Assembly (NCBI GenBank): GCA_017453305.1
Contig: JAFTKJ010000010.1
Location: forward strand, 1 to 32,845
Reading direction: 5' to 3'
Source of the DNA: Clostridia bacterium
Lineage (GTDB): Bacteria; Bacillota; Clostridia; Oscillospirales; CAG-272
Length of the DNA: 32,845 nucleotides
A model generated the notes under the pieces. That model was not told where the DNA came from, searched no databases, and saw only the letters and a list, made by a program, of their open reading frames with translations. Below are positions 14,887 to 22,333 of the stretch, one piece after another. The position numbers and the translations under genes were made by a program. Each line of letters opens with the position of its first letter. The first letter of the stretch is position 1.

Positions 14887-14940
14887 GTATAAAATATAGA
14901 TAGACATTTATGTCGCAGGTCAAAAATCGGTAAATTCAAT

Positions 14941-15744
14941 TTACGTTTCGACAGCCTCCGACGCTGATCGCAATAATTCGCGGTAGGTCGTCGGCGTACC
15001 TGCAAGAACGGGAGAGGGTGACGAAAAATCAATTTTTTCGCCCTTCAGATCCGTGAGGATGCCGCCCGATTCGGTGACGAGCAGGTATCCTGCTGCAATG
15101 TCCCAAGGGGAGAGGAGAAGCTCAAAAAAGAGGTCGAGCCGTCCTGCGGCAAGGTAAGCAAGATCCAGGGCGGCACTGCCTGAACGACGCAGATCCGCGC
15201 AGGTCAAAAACAGCTTGCGGCTCAGGGCAAAGGTCGCGTCGCACAGCCGTTGCTTATAGTAGGGAGAGGTGCCAAAGGCGACAATGGAGGAAGTGAAGGG
15301 ACGAGAGGAGACCTGCATGCGCTGACCGTTGAGGTATGCCCCCTTTCCGCGCTCGGCGCAGAACATTTCATCTGCATAAGGGTTGTACACCGCACCAAAG
15401 ATCGGTGCACCGCAAGAAAACATGGCAACGGAAACGCAGGAGAAGCGACAGTCGTGAATGAAGTTGGTCGTTCCGTCAATCGGATCGATGATAAAGCAAT
15501 GCTCTGCCGCAAGTACACTTGTCTGATTGTCTTGTTCTTCGGCAATGAAGCATGCATCCGGAAAGAGCTGCCTGATTCCGTTGATCAGATATTCCTGAAT
15601 CTGTACGTCGTATAGCGTTACGAAATTGGCGTCCCCGGGCTTGAGAGTGACATGATTTTCCGCATCTGCGTGAGCCTCGCGCATTTGTTCTCCCGCATTG
15701 CGGATCAGGGGGAGCAGTACGTCTGCGTATAAAAGGTTTTCCAT
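14941..15744 (-). CDS. Inositol monophosphatase family protein (SuhB-like)
   Basis: Mg-dependent, Li-sensitive phosphatase family acting in the cytosol on myo-inositol-1-phosphate or related substrates (some members use fructose-1,6-bisphosphate, 3'-phosphoadenosine-5'-phosphate or NADP). The 267 residues carry the metal-site motifs: IAEE (67-70), IIDPIDGTTNF (85-95) with Asp87 and Asp90, and a C-terminal SPWDIAAGYLLVTESGG with the third metal-binding Asp. Also present are GAVYNPYADEMFCAERGKGAYLNG and RRSGSAALDLAYLAAGRLD, typical of the family. It has its own promoter (15778-15806). The stop codon lies about 140 bases before the eno promoter, so it may read through into eno. The exact substrate cannot be told from sequence. 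Confidence 0.93.
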   Translation of the reverse strand: MENLLYADVLLPLIRNAGEQMREAHADAENHVTLKPGDANFVTLYDVQIQEYLINGIRQLFPDACFIAEEQDNQTSVLAAEHCFIIDPIDGTTNFIHDCRFSCVSVAMFSCGAPIFGAVYNPYADEMFCAERGKGAYLNGQRMQVSSRPFTSSIVAFGTSPYYKQRLCDATFALSRKLFLTCADLRRSGSAALDLAYLAAGRLDLFFELLLSPWDIAAGYLLVTESGGILTDLKGEKIDFSSPSPVLAGTPTTYRELLRSASEAVET

Positions 15745-15777
15745 AACCGAACCTCACAAAAAGAATTTTACCGATAC

Positions 15778-15806
15778 ATTATATCATATTGTGTCCCAAA
15801 AAGCAA
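15778..15806 (-). promoter_or_regulatory. SigA-type promoter of the inositol monophosphatase gene
   Basis: On the minus strand TTGCTT (complement of 15801-15806), 17 bases, TATAAT (complement of 15778-15783). Confidence 0.75.
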
Positions 15807-15869
15807 TCCTAAAAATGTCGGCAAAGATATTTTTTTCAGCACAAAAAGGGATAAAAACGAAAACCGCAC

Positions 15870-15898
15870 TTTACAAAAAGAGTTTTTTGTGATATAAT
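15870..15898 (+). promoter_or_regulatory. SigA-type promoter of the MFS permease gene
   Basis: TTTACA (15870-15875), 17 bases, TATAAT (15893-15898), with a TGA before the -10. It is divergent from the promoter at 15778-15806. Confidence 0.82.
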
Positions 15899-15961
15899 AA
15901 CTCTGTTTTGGGCGGTAAGAGAATCTACCGCAAAGTTTCCCGTTTTCAAAAAGGATTTATC

Positions 15962-17155
15962 ATGAAGCTAACCTACCGTTCTACCGTTCTTGCCTGCTAC
16001 AACGGATATATTACGCAGGCGATCTGCATTAATTTGGCGCCGCTGTTATATCTCACCTTTCAACGGTCTTTTTCACTTTCCGCTACCGAGATCGGTATGC
16101 TGATCGCGGTCAATTTTGCAACGCAGATCCTCATTGACGTCATTGCCTCCAATTTTGCCGACCGCATGAATCTGCGCTTTTTTGCGGTCCTTGCTCATCT
16201 GTTGTCGGTTGGCGGCTTGCTTGGCCTTTCGCTCTTTCCCCTGCTTATGCCGCCGTATGTCGGGCTATTGTTGGCAGAGGTACTGCTTGGCTGTGGCGGT
16301 GGATTTACCGAGGTACTCATCAGCCCCTTGATCGAGGCGTGCCCCACGGAGGGGAAATCCGGCAATATGAGCCTTTTGCACTCCTTTTATTGTTGGGGGC
16401 AGGCAGGGGTTGTTCTTTTCTCTGGTATTTATTTCTATTTTTTTGAAATCAGCGAAAATTGGATCTACTTACCGTGGATCTGGGCAATCGTGCCTGCCGT
16501 CGGGGCTGTCGCATTTTGTATGGTTCCGCTTTATCGACTGCCAAGCGACACCGCAGAAAGCGGCTCTCCTTTCATGCGCCTGTTCCGTACTCCCGTATTC
16601 TTCCTTTTTTTGCTGATGATGCTTTGTGCAGGAGCCGGGGAGATGGTCATGAGTCAGTGGTCGTCTGCCTTCGTTGAGTCCGCCTTAGGGATCGAAAAAT
16701 CCTTGGGGGATCTCTTAGGACCGTGCATGTTTGCATTGATGATGGGCTTGGCGCGTATGCTGTACGGAAAATTCAGTTTGCGCGTGGATCTGACCGTTTG
16801 GATGATGCTTGGTTGCATCGGTTGTATCGTGTCTTACCTGCTGGCTGCATTCGCTCCGTATCCATGGCTTGCGTTGCTTGGATGCGCCTTGTGTGGCTTC
16901 AGTGTGGGCGTTTTCTGGCCCGGAACGCTCAGCTACGCGGCAGAAAAGATCCCTATGGGAGGAATGTCGATGTTTGCCATTCTTGCAGTGGCGGGAGACG
17001 TAGGATGCTTGTCAGGACCTGCCGCGGCGGGAGCTATTTCGGATGCCTGCGGCGGAGATTTGCGTCTGTCATTCTGTTTTGCAGCGGTTTTTCCGGCGGC
17101 TTGCCTCATTGCGTTGTTGATCCAAAAAAAGAAGAAGGGAAGTGGAGCAGCTTGA
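15962..17155 (+). CDS. Major facilitator superfamily transporter
   Basis: A 397-residue integral membrane protein with about 12 hydrophobic segments in two halves and a central cytoplasmic loop (about 198-215, YRLPSDTAESGSPFMRLFRTP). The first half has the loop NFADRMNLRF after TM2, a version of the MFS A-motif. The end is a Lys-rich tail (QKKKKGSGAA). Overall character resembles the FucP/sugar-permease-like group of Clostridial MFS proteins, but no substrate-specific residues are recognisable. ATG 15962 is chosen because AAGGA lies 7 bases before it; an extended ORF to 15908 lacks a site. Its stop overlaps the start of the histidine phosphatase (TTGA), indicating coupled expression; transport of a phosphorylatable metabolite is a possible link. 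Confidence 0.9.
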   Translation: MKLTYRSTVLACYNGYITQAICINLAPLLYLTFQRSFSLSATEIGMLIAVNFATQILIDVIASNFADRMNLRFFAVLAHLLSVGGLLGLSLFPLLMPPYVGLLLAEVLLGCGGGFTEVLISPLIEACPTEGKSGNMSLLHSFYCWGQAGVVLFSGIYFYFFEISENWIYLPWIWAIVPAVGAVAFCMVPLYRLPSDTAESGSPFMRLFRTPVFFLFLLMMLCAGAGEMVMSQWSSAFVESALGIEKSLGDLLGPCMFALMMGLARMLYGKFSLRVDLTVWMMLGCIGCIVSYLLAAFAPYPWLALLGCALCGFSVGVFWPGTLSYAAEKIPMGGMSMFAILAVAGDVGCLSGPAAAGAISDACGGDLRLSFCFAAVFPAACLIALLIQKKKKGSGAA

Positions 17156-17796
17156 CCACCTTGATTTTCGTTCGTCACGGACAAAGTGAAGCAAACCTGC
17201 AAAAGGTTTTTGCAGGTCATACGAATACCCCCTTGACCGAATTGGGGCATCGCCAGGCGGAGCGTACGGCGTCATTTTTGAAGGAGTATCCGATCACTCA
17301 CGTTTACGCGAGTGACCTGGATCGCGCCATGCAAACGGCAGAACCGACCGCAAAAAGTCACGGTTTGTCCGTCATACCCGACCCCGGGATGCGTGAGATT
17401 TACGCCGGGGAATGGGAAGGTAGGCTTTACGAGGACTTGATGCGCGATTTTTCAAAGAGCTATGAAACGTGGCGCAAGGATTGCGGACGTGCACATCCCG
17501 AGGGCGGTGAGAGTGTGGTAGCGCTCTCCGTGCGCATTTATGCCGAGGTAGAGCGCATTTTGCAAAAGCACAAAGGCGAGTGTGTGGCAATCTTTACGCA
17601 TGCAACGCCCATTCGTCTGTTGCGCGCCAAATGGGAGGGGTATCCTCCCGAGGAGCTGGCGCAGGTGGAGTTTTGCGCCAATGCCTCCGTTTCGGTAGTG
17701 GATTATGAAGACGACGGAAGCTTTCACGTCCGTCTTTGCGGATACGATGCGCATCAGGGTGAGCTTTCTACAAGCCTTGCCAAGGGAATTGTATAA
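17152..17796 (+). CDS. Histidine phosphatase family protein (phosphoglycerate mutase-like)
   Basis: A 214-residue cytosolic phosphatase of the branch 1 RHG superfamily. The N-terminal catalytic motif VRHGQSEANLQKVFAGHTNTPLTELGHRQAERTA begins at about residue 7, with the phospho-accepting His. YASDLDRAMQTAEPTA carries the second Arg, REIYAGEWEGRLYEDL contains the acidic general acid, and IFTHATPIRLL holds the second catalytic His. The features resemble CobC/PhoE-type phosphatases more than glycolytic dPGM. The start must be TTG at 17152, which overlaps the MFS stop by four bases; no ATG gives a complete RHG motif. The much longer reading frame from 16723 is an artefact over the MFS gene. Substrate unknown. 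Confidence 0.92.
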   Translation: MTTLIFVRHGQSEANLQKVFAGHTNTPLTELGHRQAERTASFLKEYPITHVYASDLDRAMQTAEPTAKSHGLSVIPDPGMREIYAGEWEGRLYEDLMRDFSKSYETWRKDCGRAHPEGGESVVALSVRIYAEVERILQKHKGECVAIFTHATPIRLLRAKWEGYPPEELAQVEFCANASVSVVDYEDDGSFHVRLCGYDAHQGELSTSLAKGIV

Positions 17797-17800
17797 AACA

Positions 17801-17835
17801 AAACGGTGAGACGGCATTGCGCTGTTTCACCGTTT
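17801..17835. terminator. Bidirectional terminator between phosphatase and cortex-lytic operon
   Basis: A 9-bp stem, AAACGGTGA (17801-17809) with TCACCGTTT (17827-17835), is flanked by T-rich sequence on both strands. It separates convergent genes ending at 17796 and 17841. Confidence 0.75.
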
Positions 17836-17840
17836 ATGTT

Positions 17841-18374
17841 TTAAAAGAATGGTTGAATCTGAAAAAGCGTGTTATATTGGTCGGTCAGCGTATTCCATGT
17901 GACAAGATCGACCTCTCCGCTTGCGAGAAGGCGATTCTTTTTTTGAAATGCGCTTACGGATGCTTGCGTGGGGGGATCGAACACGCCGCTGATCTCTATT
18001 TCCTCCAATTCGGAGTGACTTTCGCTCAACTCCTGTAGCATATGCTGCAGCACCGTTACGGCAAATCCGCGATCTCCGAGCCTCAAGCCAATCTCCTCAG
18101 CGGCAAAGGGGAGCACGGCAACCTCACGCGCAGGAGAATGCTCGTATACGGAGGCGCGGTAAAGATCGTACAGCTCATCCCAAGTTCTGCGGTCTGCGAT
18201 CCCCGTGATCGGGAGGGATCGCAGTGCTTGAAATGCACGCAAGGCGCGTTCGGTATCGCTTTCAAAAATACCGTCGATCGGAGTGGGAGGAATGCTTGGA
18301 TAGTGATAGGAGAGTTGGCGCAGATAGCGCTGTAAATTTTGTATGGCTTGCACCTGATTTGGATGAGTGGGCAT
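17841..18374 (-). CDS. Protein of two peptidoglycan-binding domains, cortex-lytic operon
   Basis: A 177-residue protein made almost entirely of two PG_binding_1 repeats. Repeat 1 is about 5-72 (IQNLQRYLRQLSYHYPSIPPTPIDGIFESDTERALRAFQ, then LPITGIADRRTWDELYDLY). Repeat 2 is about 95-172 (LRLGDRGFAVTVLQHMLQEL through GVFDPPTQASVSAFQKKNRL and VDLVTWNTLTDQYN). There is no signal peptide and no catalytic domain. It is the third gene of the minus-strand operon, 15 bases after the SleC-like enzyme, with AAAGGAGT before the ATG. Its repeats match those of the upstream enzyme in style, so it probably anchors to or competes for cortex peptidoglycan in the spore. This role is inference. Confidence 0.85.
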   Translation of the reverse strand: MPTHPNQVQAIQNLQRYLRQLSYHYPSIPPTPIDGIFESDTERALRAFQALRSLPITGIADRRTWDELYDLYRASVYEHSPAREVAVLPFAAEEIGLRLGDRGFAVTVLQHMLQELSESHSELEEIEISGVFDPPTQASVSAFQKKNRLLASGEVDLVTWNTLTDQYNTLFQIQPFF

Positions 18375-18389
18375 AAAACGACTCCTTTC

Positions 18390-19787
18390 CTATGCGCCGA
18401 TATCAAAGCCGGGATATTGCCCGTCCTGCAGGCGATTCCCTTGGTAGAGGGCTTCATAGACCTCGATGATCCGATTCCACGTGACCGAAGCGACCACACC
18501 GTTAGGTGTCAATCCAAACTGTCGCTGAAAGGCAATTACGGCATCCTGCGTGCGCGGACCAAAGTAACCCGTCACGCCGGTTCCCGGAATTTCGGGGTAA
18601 GAGATCGATATTACGTTCAGGTACTCCTGCAACAGCCGCACGGAATCCGAATCCGAACCGATACGCAAGGGGATTCCGCCGTAGGGAACTGCTACCCCCT
18701 CGACGTATTCACGCGGAACTGTGCTGACGATTCCAAGATATGCGTTGGTCAGGGCGTACCAGGTGCGCTCTCCCACAACGCCGTCGGGCGTGATACCAAA
18801 GGTGCTTTGCGCTGCACGCACCGCCGCCTCGGTAACGCTTCCAAACGAGCCGTCGATCGGAGTTGCGGGAATGGTGTCGTAATACTGTGAGAGGTAGGAG
18901 AGGAAGTATTGCAGGTTGCGCACGCCGTCCCCCTGACTTCCAAGCTGTAAGGCTCCGGGATACTGTTGCGTAACCTCGTTCAGGGTGATCCCCTCGGAGT
19001 TGAGATCATTGAGCCGCTTGACCCCGATATATACGTTTTGAATGGTATACCAGGTGTTTTTGCCAATGATCCCGTCCGCAGATATTTGAAAGACCTCCTG
19101 AAAGCGCCGTACCGCCGCCTCGGTGTCCTCTGCAAAAATGCCGTCTGTGGCAAGGATCTTTGGAATGGAAGGAAAGTTGGTTGAAATGCGGTTGAGTCGG
19201 ATCTGTGCCGTGCGCACCTCATCCCCCGTAGATCCAACCTGCAAAGGGTAGAGCGGTGCACTTTCGGTGCTTCCGCGAACGGGCGCGTTTTGAACCAGCT
19301 CAATATCGTCACCGTAGTAGTAAACCAGTATTTCATAGGGGGTGTAGCCTTGGTTTGCAAGCTCTACCGTTCCCCATTGCGAAAGTCCGGGGCATGTGAC
19401 TGTGGTGCCGTTGCAGTATTGTGCAAACAGCGGCTCTATATTTCCAACGCGCCGAATATAGTTGTTGAAGAGCTCGCCCGCAATCTCGCGCACGTTATCA
19501 AACACAACGCGGCCATTGACGTAGGATTGATCGTTTGAGGTAACGTTGGTAATATCAAAATCATATCCACGCGTGCGGTAATATTCTGTGTAAACGCGGT
19601 TTAGGGCAAAGGAGATCTGCGCGTACATGTTGGCACGGATGGCACTTTCGGGCCAGGTAGGGTAGATCTCGCTGGAGGCGACGTTTGCAACGTAATCCAA
19701 AAAGGGAACGGTTACGTTTTCGGCGGCGGCATCCGGGGCACCGAGGTGGACGGTAATGGTTTCGGGAATAAAGGGAAGCTGTGGCAT
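18390..19787 (-). CDS. sleC: SleC-type spore cortex-lytic enzyme, catalytic and cortex-binding part
   Basis: Predicted lytic transglycosylase that degrades cortex peptidoglycan at germination. The 465 residues start with the SleC/SpoIID-like catalytic domain (about 8-165). VPFLDYVANVASSEIYPTWP contains the predicted catalytic Glu40, and FALNRVYTEYYRTRGYDFDIT, PLFAQYCNGTTVTC and LSQWGTVELANQGYTPYEIL correspond to blocks I recall from Clostridioides difficile SleC. Three PG_binding_1 repeats follow (about 180-265, 280-365 and 375-455). SleC of other Clostridia has the pro-domain and usually one such repeat in one chain; here the pro-domain is a separate gene upstream. ATG 19787 has AAAGGAG 7 bases before it; an upstream ATG at 19808 lacks a suitable site. 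Confidence 0.88.
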   Translation of the reverse strand: MPQLPFIPETITVHLGAPDAAAENVTVPFLDYVANVASSEIYPTWPESAIRANMYAQISFALNRVYTEYYRTRGYDFDITNVTSNDQSYVNGRVVFDNVREIAGELFNNYIRRVGNIEPLFAQYCNGTTVTCPGLSQWGTVELANQGYTPYEILVYYYGDDIELVQNAPVRGSTESAPLYPLQVGSTGDEVRTAQIRLNRISTNFPSIPKILATDGIFAEDTEAAVRRFQEVFQISADGIIGKNTWYTIQNVYIGVKRLNDLNSEGITLNEVTQQYPGALQLGSQGDGVRNLQYFLSYLSQYYDTIPATPIDGSFGSVTEAAVRAAQSTFGITPDGVVGERTWYALTNAYLGIVSTVPREYVEGVAVPYGGIPLRIGSDSDSVRLLQEYLNVISISYPEIPGTGVTGYFGPRTQDAVIAFQRQFGLTPNGVVASVTWNRIIEVYEALYQGNRLQDGQYPGFDIGA

Positions 19788-19811
19788 AAAATACTCCTTT
19801 CGATCCATCCG

Positions 19812-20234
19812 TCAAAGCGAGGGAGGTACAGTCTCAAAAAAACGCTCTTCCGAGGGACGAAGGGGAGCGTTGGTGCCGTTTTCCGATAAGGGGATCATAT
19901 CCACCGGTTGAATGGCTGTGATCCCTTCAAATATTGGAACTGCGATAAAGCTCTGCATTCCGTAGCCCTCAAGACGTACCTCTAAGAAATACGTCGCAAA
20001 CGGAGATGGAACGTTTGGGGAAAGGGAATTGCTTTTCAGCGGAGCCGTTAAAACAATGCGTTCCGTGTTTCCGTCCCGATCTGTGGCGGTTGAGGTAAGA
20101 ATATCGCCTCTCCCATCGTTGAATTCCGATTCATAGCCGCGGATATTGACCTGTGCTCCCTCCAAGGGAATTGCGCCACGTGCCGTGGTCACGTGAACGA
20201 TCAGATATCCAACGGACGTTTTTTCTTGATCCAT
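19812..20234 (-). CDS. Separate SleC pro-domain-like protein (transthyretin-like fold)
   Basis: A 140-residue protein with a carboxypeptidase-regulatory or transthyretin-like beta fold: GYLIVHVTTARGAIPLEGAQVNI, then TATDRDGNTERIVLTAP, PSPFATYFLEVRLEGYGMQSFIAVPIFEGITAIQPVDMIPL. This corresponds in order and style to the N-terminal pro-region of SleC (FLTV...NAVVNI, TDSSGQTQTVTLPAP-like, PFSTYVVSVESDGFEPF-like). In canonical SleC this region is part of the same polypeptide and is removed by Csp proteases. Here it ends in a stop 24 bases before the catalytic gene, which has its own Shine-Dalgarno site, so this looks like two genes and not a simple frameshift. AGGAGG lies before the ATG, and a SigE-like promoter lies upstream. 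It may act in trans as chaperone or inhibitor. Confidence 0.8.
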   Translation of the reverse strand: MDQEKTSVGYLIVHVTTARGAIPLEGAQVNIRGYESEFNDGRGDILTSTATDRDGNTERIVLTAPLKSNSLSPNVPSPFATYFLEVRLEGYGMQSFIAVPIFEGITAIQPVDMIPLSENGTNAPLRPSEERFFETVPPSL

Positions 20235-20269
20235 ATGCGGTCCTCCTTGCGTATATTTGATTCCATATC

Positions 20270-20298
20270 ATTGTATGCAAAAAAAATAAAAATGATAA
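20270..20298 (-). promoter_or_regulatory. SigE-like promoter of the cortex-lytic operon
   Basis: On the minus strand CATACAAT (complement of 20270-20277) is an exact match to the mother-cell SigE -10 consensus CATAYAMT. Fourteen bases upstream lies TTATCAT, a weak -35. Mother-cell expression fits the known compartment for SleC. Only the -10 is convincing. Confidence 0.5.
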
Positions 20299-20321
20299 AG
20301 CATCCTTTTTGGTCGCAGTAC

Positions 20322-20350
20322 TTGCTTTTTCGAGGTTTTTCTGCTATAAT
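20322..20350 (+). promoter_or_regulatory. SigA-type promoter of the NusG-II/Gx/ApbE operon
   Basis: TTGCTT (20322-20327), 17 bases, TATAAT (20345-20350) with TGC before the -10; 31 bases before the first ATG. Confidence 0.8.
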
Positions 20351-20381
20351 GTTTTTAGTATCAGGAGAGGAGGGAGAACCA

Positions 20382-20753
20382 ATGTTTCGCGCAAAGCTCA
20401 CATTTTTTGATTTTGTCGTCATGCTTTTCGTGCTTTTGCTGGCAGGCTTACTGTTTTGGCATCCGTGGCAGGTGAAAGAAATGGGCGAGACCTTGGTGAT
20501 CACAACCTCTACGGAGAGTACGGAGTACACACTTTCAGAGGATCGCCGCATTGAGCTGAGCTCGAACGGCATTGCTCTTTGCGTAGTGATCGAAAACGGG
20601 AGTGCTTACGTGTTGCACAGTGAGTGCGATGACGGTGTATGTGTTGCAAGTGGCGCAGTCTCCAAGGTGGGAGAAGGCATTCTTTGCGCACCTGCAGGCG
20701 TTTCCATTCGAGTGAAGGGAGGTAGCGGCGATGTCGATTTCGTTGCGGGATAA
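20382..20753 (+). CDS. NusG domain II-containing membrane-anchored protein (EetA-like)
   Basis: A 123-residue protein with one N-terminal signal anchor (about 8-27, FFDFVVMLFVLLLAGLLFW) and an extracytoplasmic NusG-II-type beta domain (about 40-120). It contains the two-Cys pattern SECDDGVCVASGAVSKVGEGILCAPAGVSIRV, where families of this type usually read HxxCPxxxCxxxGxI...G..IxCLPN. It is unrelated in function to the transcription factor NusG. ATG 20382 is set by GAGGGAG 7 bases before it. It overlaps the Gx transporter gene by 23 bases. In Listeria-type electron-transfer loci the same pair is called EetA and EetB, from memory. The biochemical role is not established. Confidence 0.85.
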   Translation: MFRAKLTFFDFVVMLFVLLLAGLLFWHPWQVKEMGETLVITTSTESTEYTLSEDRRIELSSNGIALCVVIENGSAYVLHSECDDGVCVASGAVSKVGEGILCAPAGVSIRVKGGSGDVDFVAG

Positions 20754-21285
20754 TCGGATCCGACGCATCTCTTTGGACGCGATGCTCTGCGGCTTTGCCA
20801 TTCTGCTGTCTTATCTGGAAGCGGTGCTTCCGCTGCAACTCTTGGTCCCTTTGCCGGGCTTTCGCTTAGGGCTTGCCAATGTTGCCGTTGTGGCGGTTTT
20901 TTGCCTGATCTCTCCAAAGGATGCGGCAATCGTATCCGCAGTCCGTATTTTCATTATGGGGGTTTTGTTCGGCTCTCCCACGTCGTTGTACTTTTCCGTT
21001 ATGGGGGGCGTATTTTCCTTTGTGACGTTGATGCTGATGCATCTTTTTTGCAAAAAATGCAGCTTGATCGGCGTTTCCGTTCTTTGTGCCGCCGCGCACA
21101 ATACGGGGCAGGTGCTGGCGGCGGTTACGCTGTTTGACGTTGCATTGCTGACATCTTATCTCCCTGCTTTGCTCATCGCATCCGTTTTATACGGCAGTGT
21201 GGTTGGCGCTCTGCTCAATCTTTTGATTCCAAAGCTGCAAGCCGTGTGTGGGAAGATACTTGGATATAAGGAGGAGCGTATATGA
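20731..21285 (+). CDS. Gx transporter family protein (EetB-like; 'heptaprenyl diphosphate synthase component I')
   Basis: A 184-residue integral membrane protein with five or six helices, of the ECF-S-like Gx family. Landmarks are GFAILLSYLEAVLPL (about 21-35), LVPLPGFRLGLANVAVVAVF (38-57), MGVLFGSPTSLYFSVMGGVFSF and LCAAAHNTGQVLAA. Databases often label it 'heptaprenyl diphosphate synthase component I', but it has no catalytic motif of a prenyl synthase. Fused or adjacent to NusG-II proteins it is the EetB part of flavin-based extracellular electron transfer loci. Here it starts inside the NusG-II gene (GGGAGG 7 bases upstream of ATG) and its stop overlaps apbE by four bases, so the three are tightly coupled. 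It may move a quinone precursor, flavin or electrons. Confidence 0.85.
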   Translation: MSISLRDNRIRRISLDAMLCGFAILLSYLEAVLPLQLLVPLPGFRLGLANVAVVAVFCLISPKDAAIVSAVRIFIMGVLFGSPTSLYFSVMGGVFSFVTLMLMHLFCKKCSLIGVSVLCAAAHNTGQVLAAVTLFDVALLTSYLPALLIASVLYGSVVGALLNLLIPKLQAVCGKILGYKEERI

Positions 21286-22277
21286 AACGACTGATTTGCA
21301 TTGTGCTGTGCCTCCTTCTTGCATTTCCGCTTTTCTCTTGCGGCGATCAAAAAAGTGAAAAGACCTTCTTTTTGATGGATACCTTGATCACTGTCACGCT
21401 TTATGCCTCAAAATCCGAGGCGGAACCGATCTTTGAAGGTTGCCGTGAGTTGTTGCAGGAGATGGAGCGGCTTTGGTCGCGCACACTTGCCGAGAGCGAG
21501 GTTTCACAGTTAAATGCCGCAAAAACGGATCAAAAAATCACTTTGGATGCACGCACCGTGCGCCTTTTGACTCTGGCAGCTGAGGTATCCTCTCACACGC
21601 AAGGCGCGTTTGATATCACGGTTGCGCCGCTGGTCGAGATGTGGCAAACGTGTGAGGAGAACAATGCCTTGCCAACGCAGGAATTTCTTTCGAAAACGCT
21701 TGATGCCGTAGGCTGGGAGAAGGTCACGGTTGATGGAAACGCCGTTTCAAAGACGAGCGACGAAGTGCAAATCGATCTTGGCGGTATCGGAAAGGGAGCG
21801 GCGATCTCGTATCTGATTCAATATTTGGAACAGAGTGGCGTCAGGGGAGGCTTGATCTCCTTTGGCAGTAACGTTGCCGTGTTTGGCGAAAAGCCGAATG
21901 GAGAACCCTTTCAAATCGCCTTGCGCAATCCCGTAGAGGAGCGTGCATACGCAGGCGTTTTGCAGATGCAGCCGGGGCAGGTGCTTTCTGTGTCGGGGGA
22001 TTATGAACGGTACTATACCGTCGAGGGAGAAAAATATCATCATATTTTAGATCCCGAAACGGGATATCCCTCCCAAAGCGGACTTACTTCGGTAGCTGTC
22101 ATTTGCCGTGACGGCGCGCTCGCCGATGCTCTTTCAACTGCCTTGTTCGTCATGGGCGAGGCACTTGCTATGGAGCTTTACGAGAGCGGCACGTACGATT
22201 TTGAAGCGATCTTTATTACCTCAAGCGGGAACGTTCGCGTAACGAAAGGGCTGGAAGGGGTCTTTCGGAATGCGTGA
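21282..22277 (+). CDS. apbE: FAD:protein FMN transferase (ApbE), lipoprotein
   Basis: Transfers FMN from FAD to Ser/Thr residues of extracytoplasmic redox proteins. The 331 residues begin with a lipoprotein signal (lipobox LFSC, Cys20). The ApbE domain follows: FFLMDTLITVTLY, ERLWSRTLAESEVSQLNAA, TQGAFDITVAPLVEMW, the nucleotide-binding IDLGGIGKGAAI (about 164-175), GGLISFGSNVAVFG, VSGDYERYY, KYHHILDPETGYPSQSGLTSVAVIC and the Mg-binding DALSTALFVMG. It appears complete and active. Its ATG overlaps the Gx gene stop (ATGA-type). No protein with the FMN-acceptor motif (Ser/Thr-Gly-Ala-Thr type) is encoded in the operon, so its client is elsewhere. A strong bidirectional terminator follows. Confidence 0.95.
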   Translation: MKRLICIVLCLLLAFPLFSCGDQKSEKTFFLMDTLITVTLYASKSEAEPIFEGCRELLQEMERLWSRTLAESEVSQLNAAKTDQKITLDARTVRLLTLAAEVSSHTQGAFDITVAPLVEMWQTCEENNALPTQEFLSKTLDAVGWEKVTVDGNAVSKTSDEVQIDLGGIGKGAAISYLIQYLEQSGVRGGLISFGSNVAVFGEKPNGEPFQIALRNPVEERAYAGVLQMQPGQVLSVSGDYERYYTVEGEKYHHILDPETGYPSQSGLTSVAVICRDGALADALSTALFVMGEALAMELYESGTYDFEAIFITSSGNVRVTKGLEGVFRNA

Positions 22278-22282
22278 CCAAG

Positions 22283-22333
22283 CATAAAAGAACAGCGCAA
22301 GCATCGATTTGGTGCTTGCGCTGTTCTTTTATG
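22283..22333. terminator. Bidirectional terminator between apbE and acyltransferase gene
   Basis: A perfect 21-bp stem, 22283-22303 with 22313-22333, with a 9-base loop and T-runs on both sides. It overlaps the stop codon of the minus-strand acyltransferase gene (22329). Confidence 0.93.

Noticed and set aside
16723-17151. N-terminal extension of the histidine phosphatase
   Set aside because: It lies entirely in the MFS gene in another frame, and the RHG catalytic motif begins right after TTG 17152.
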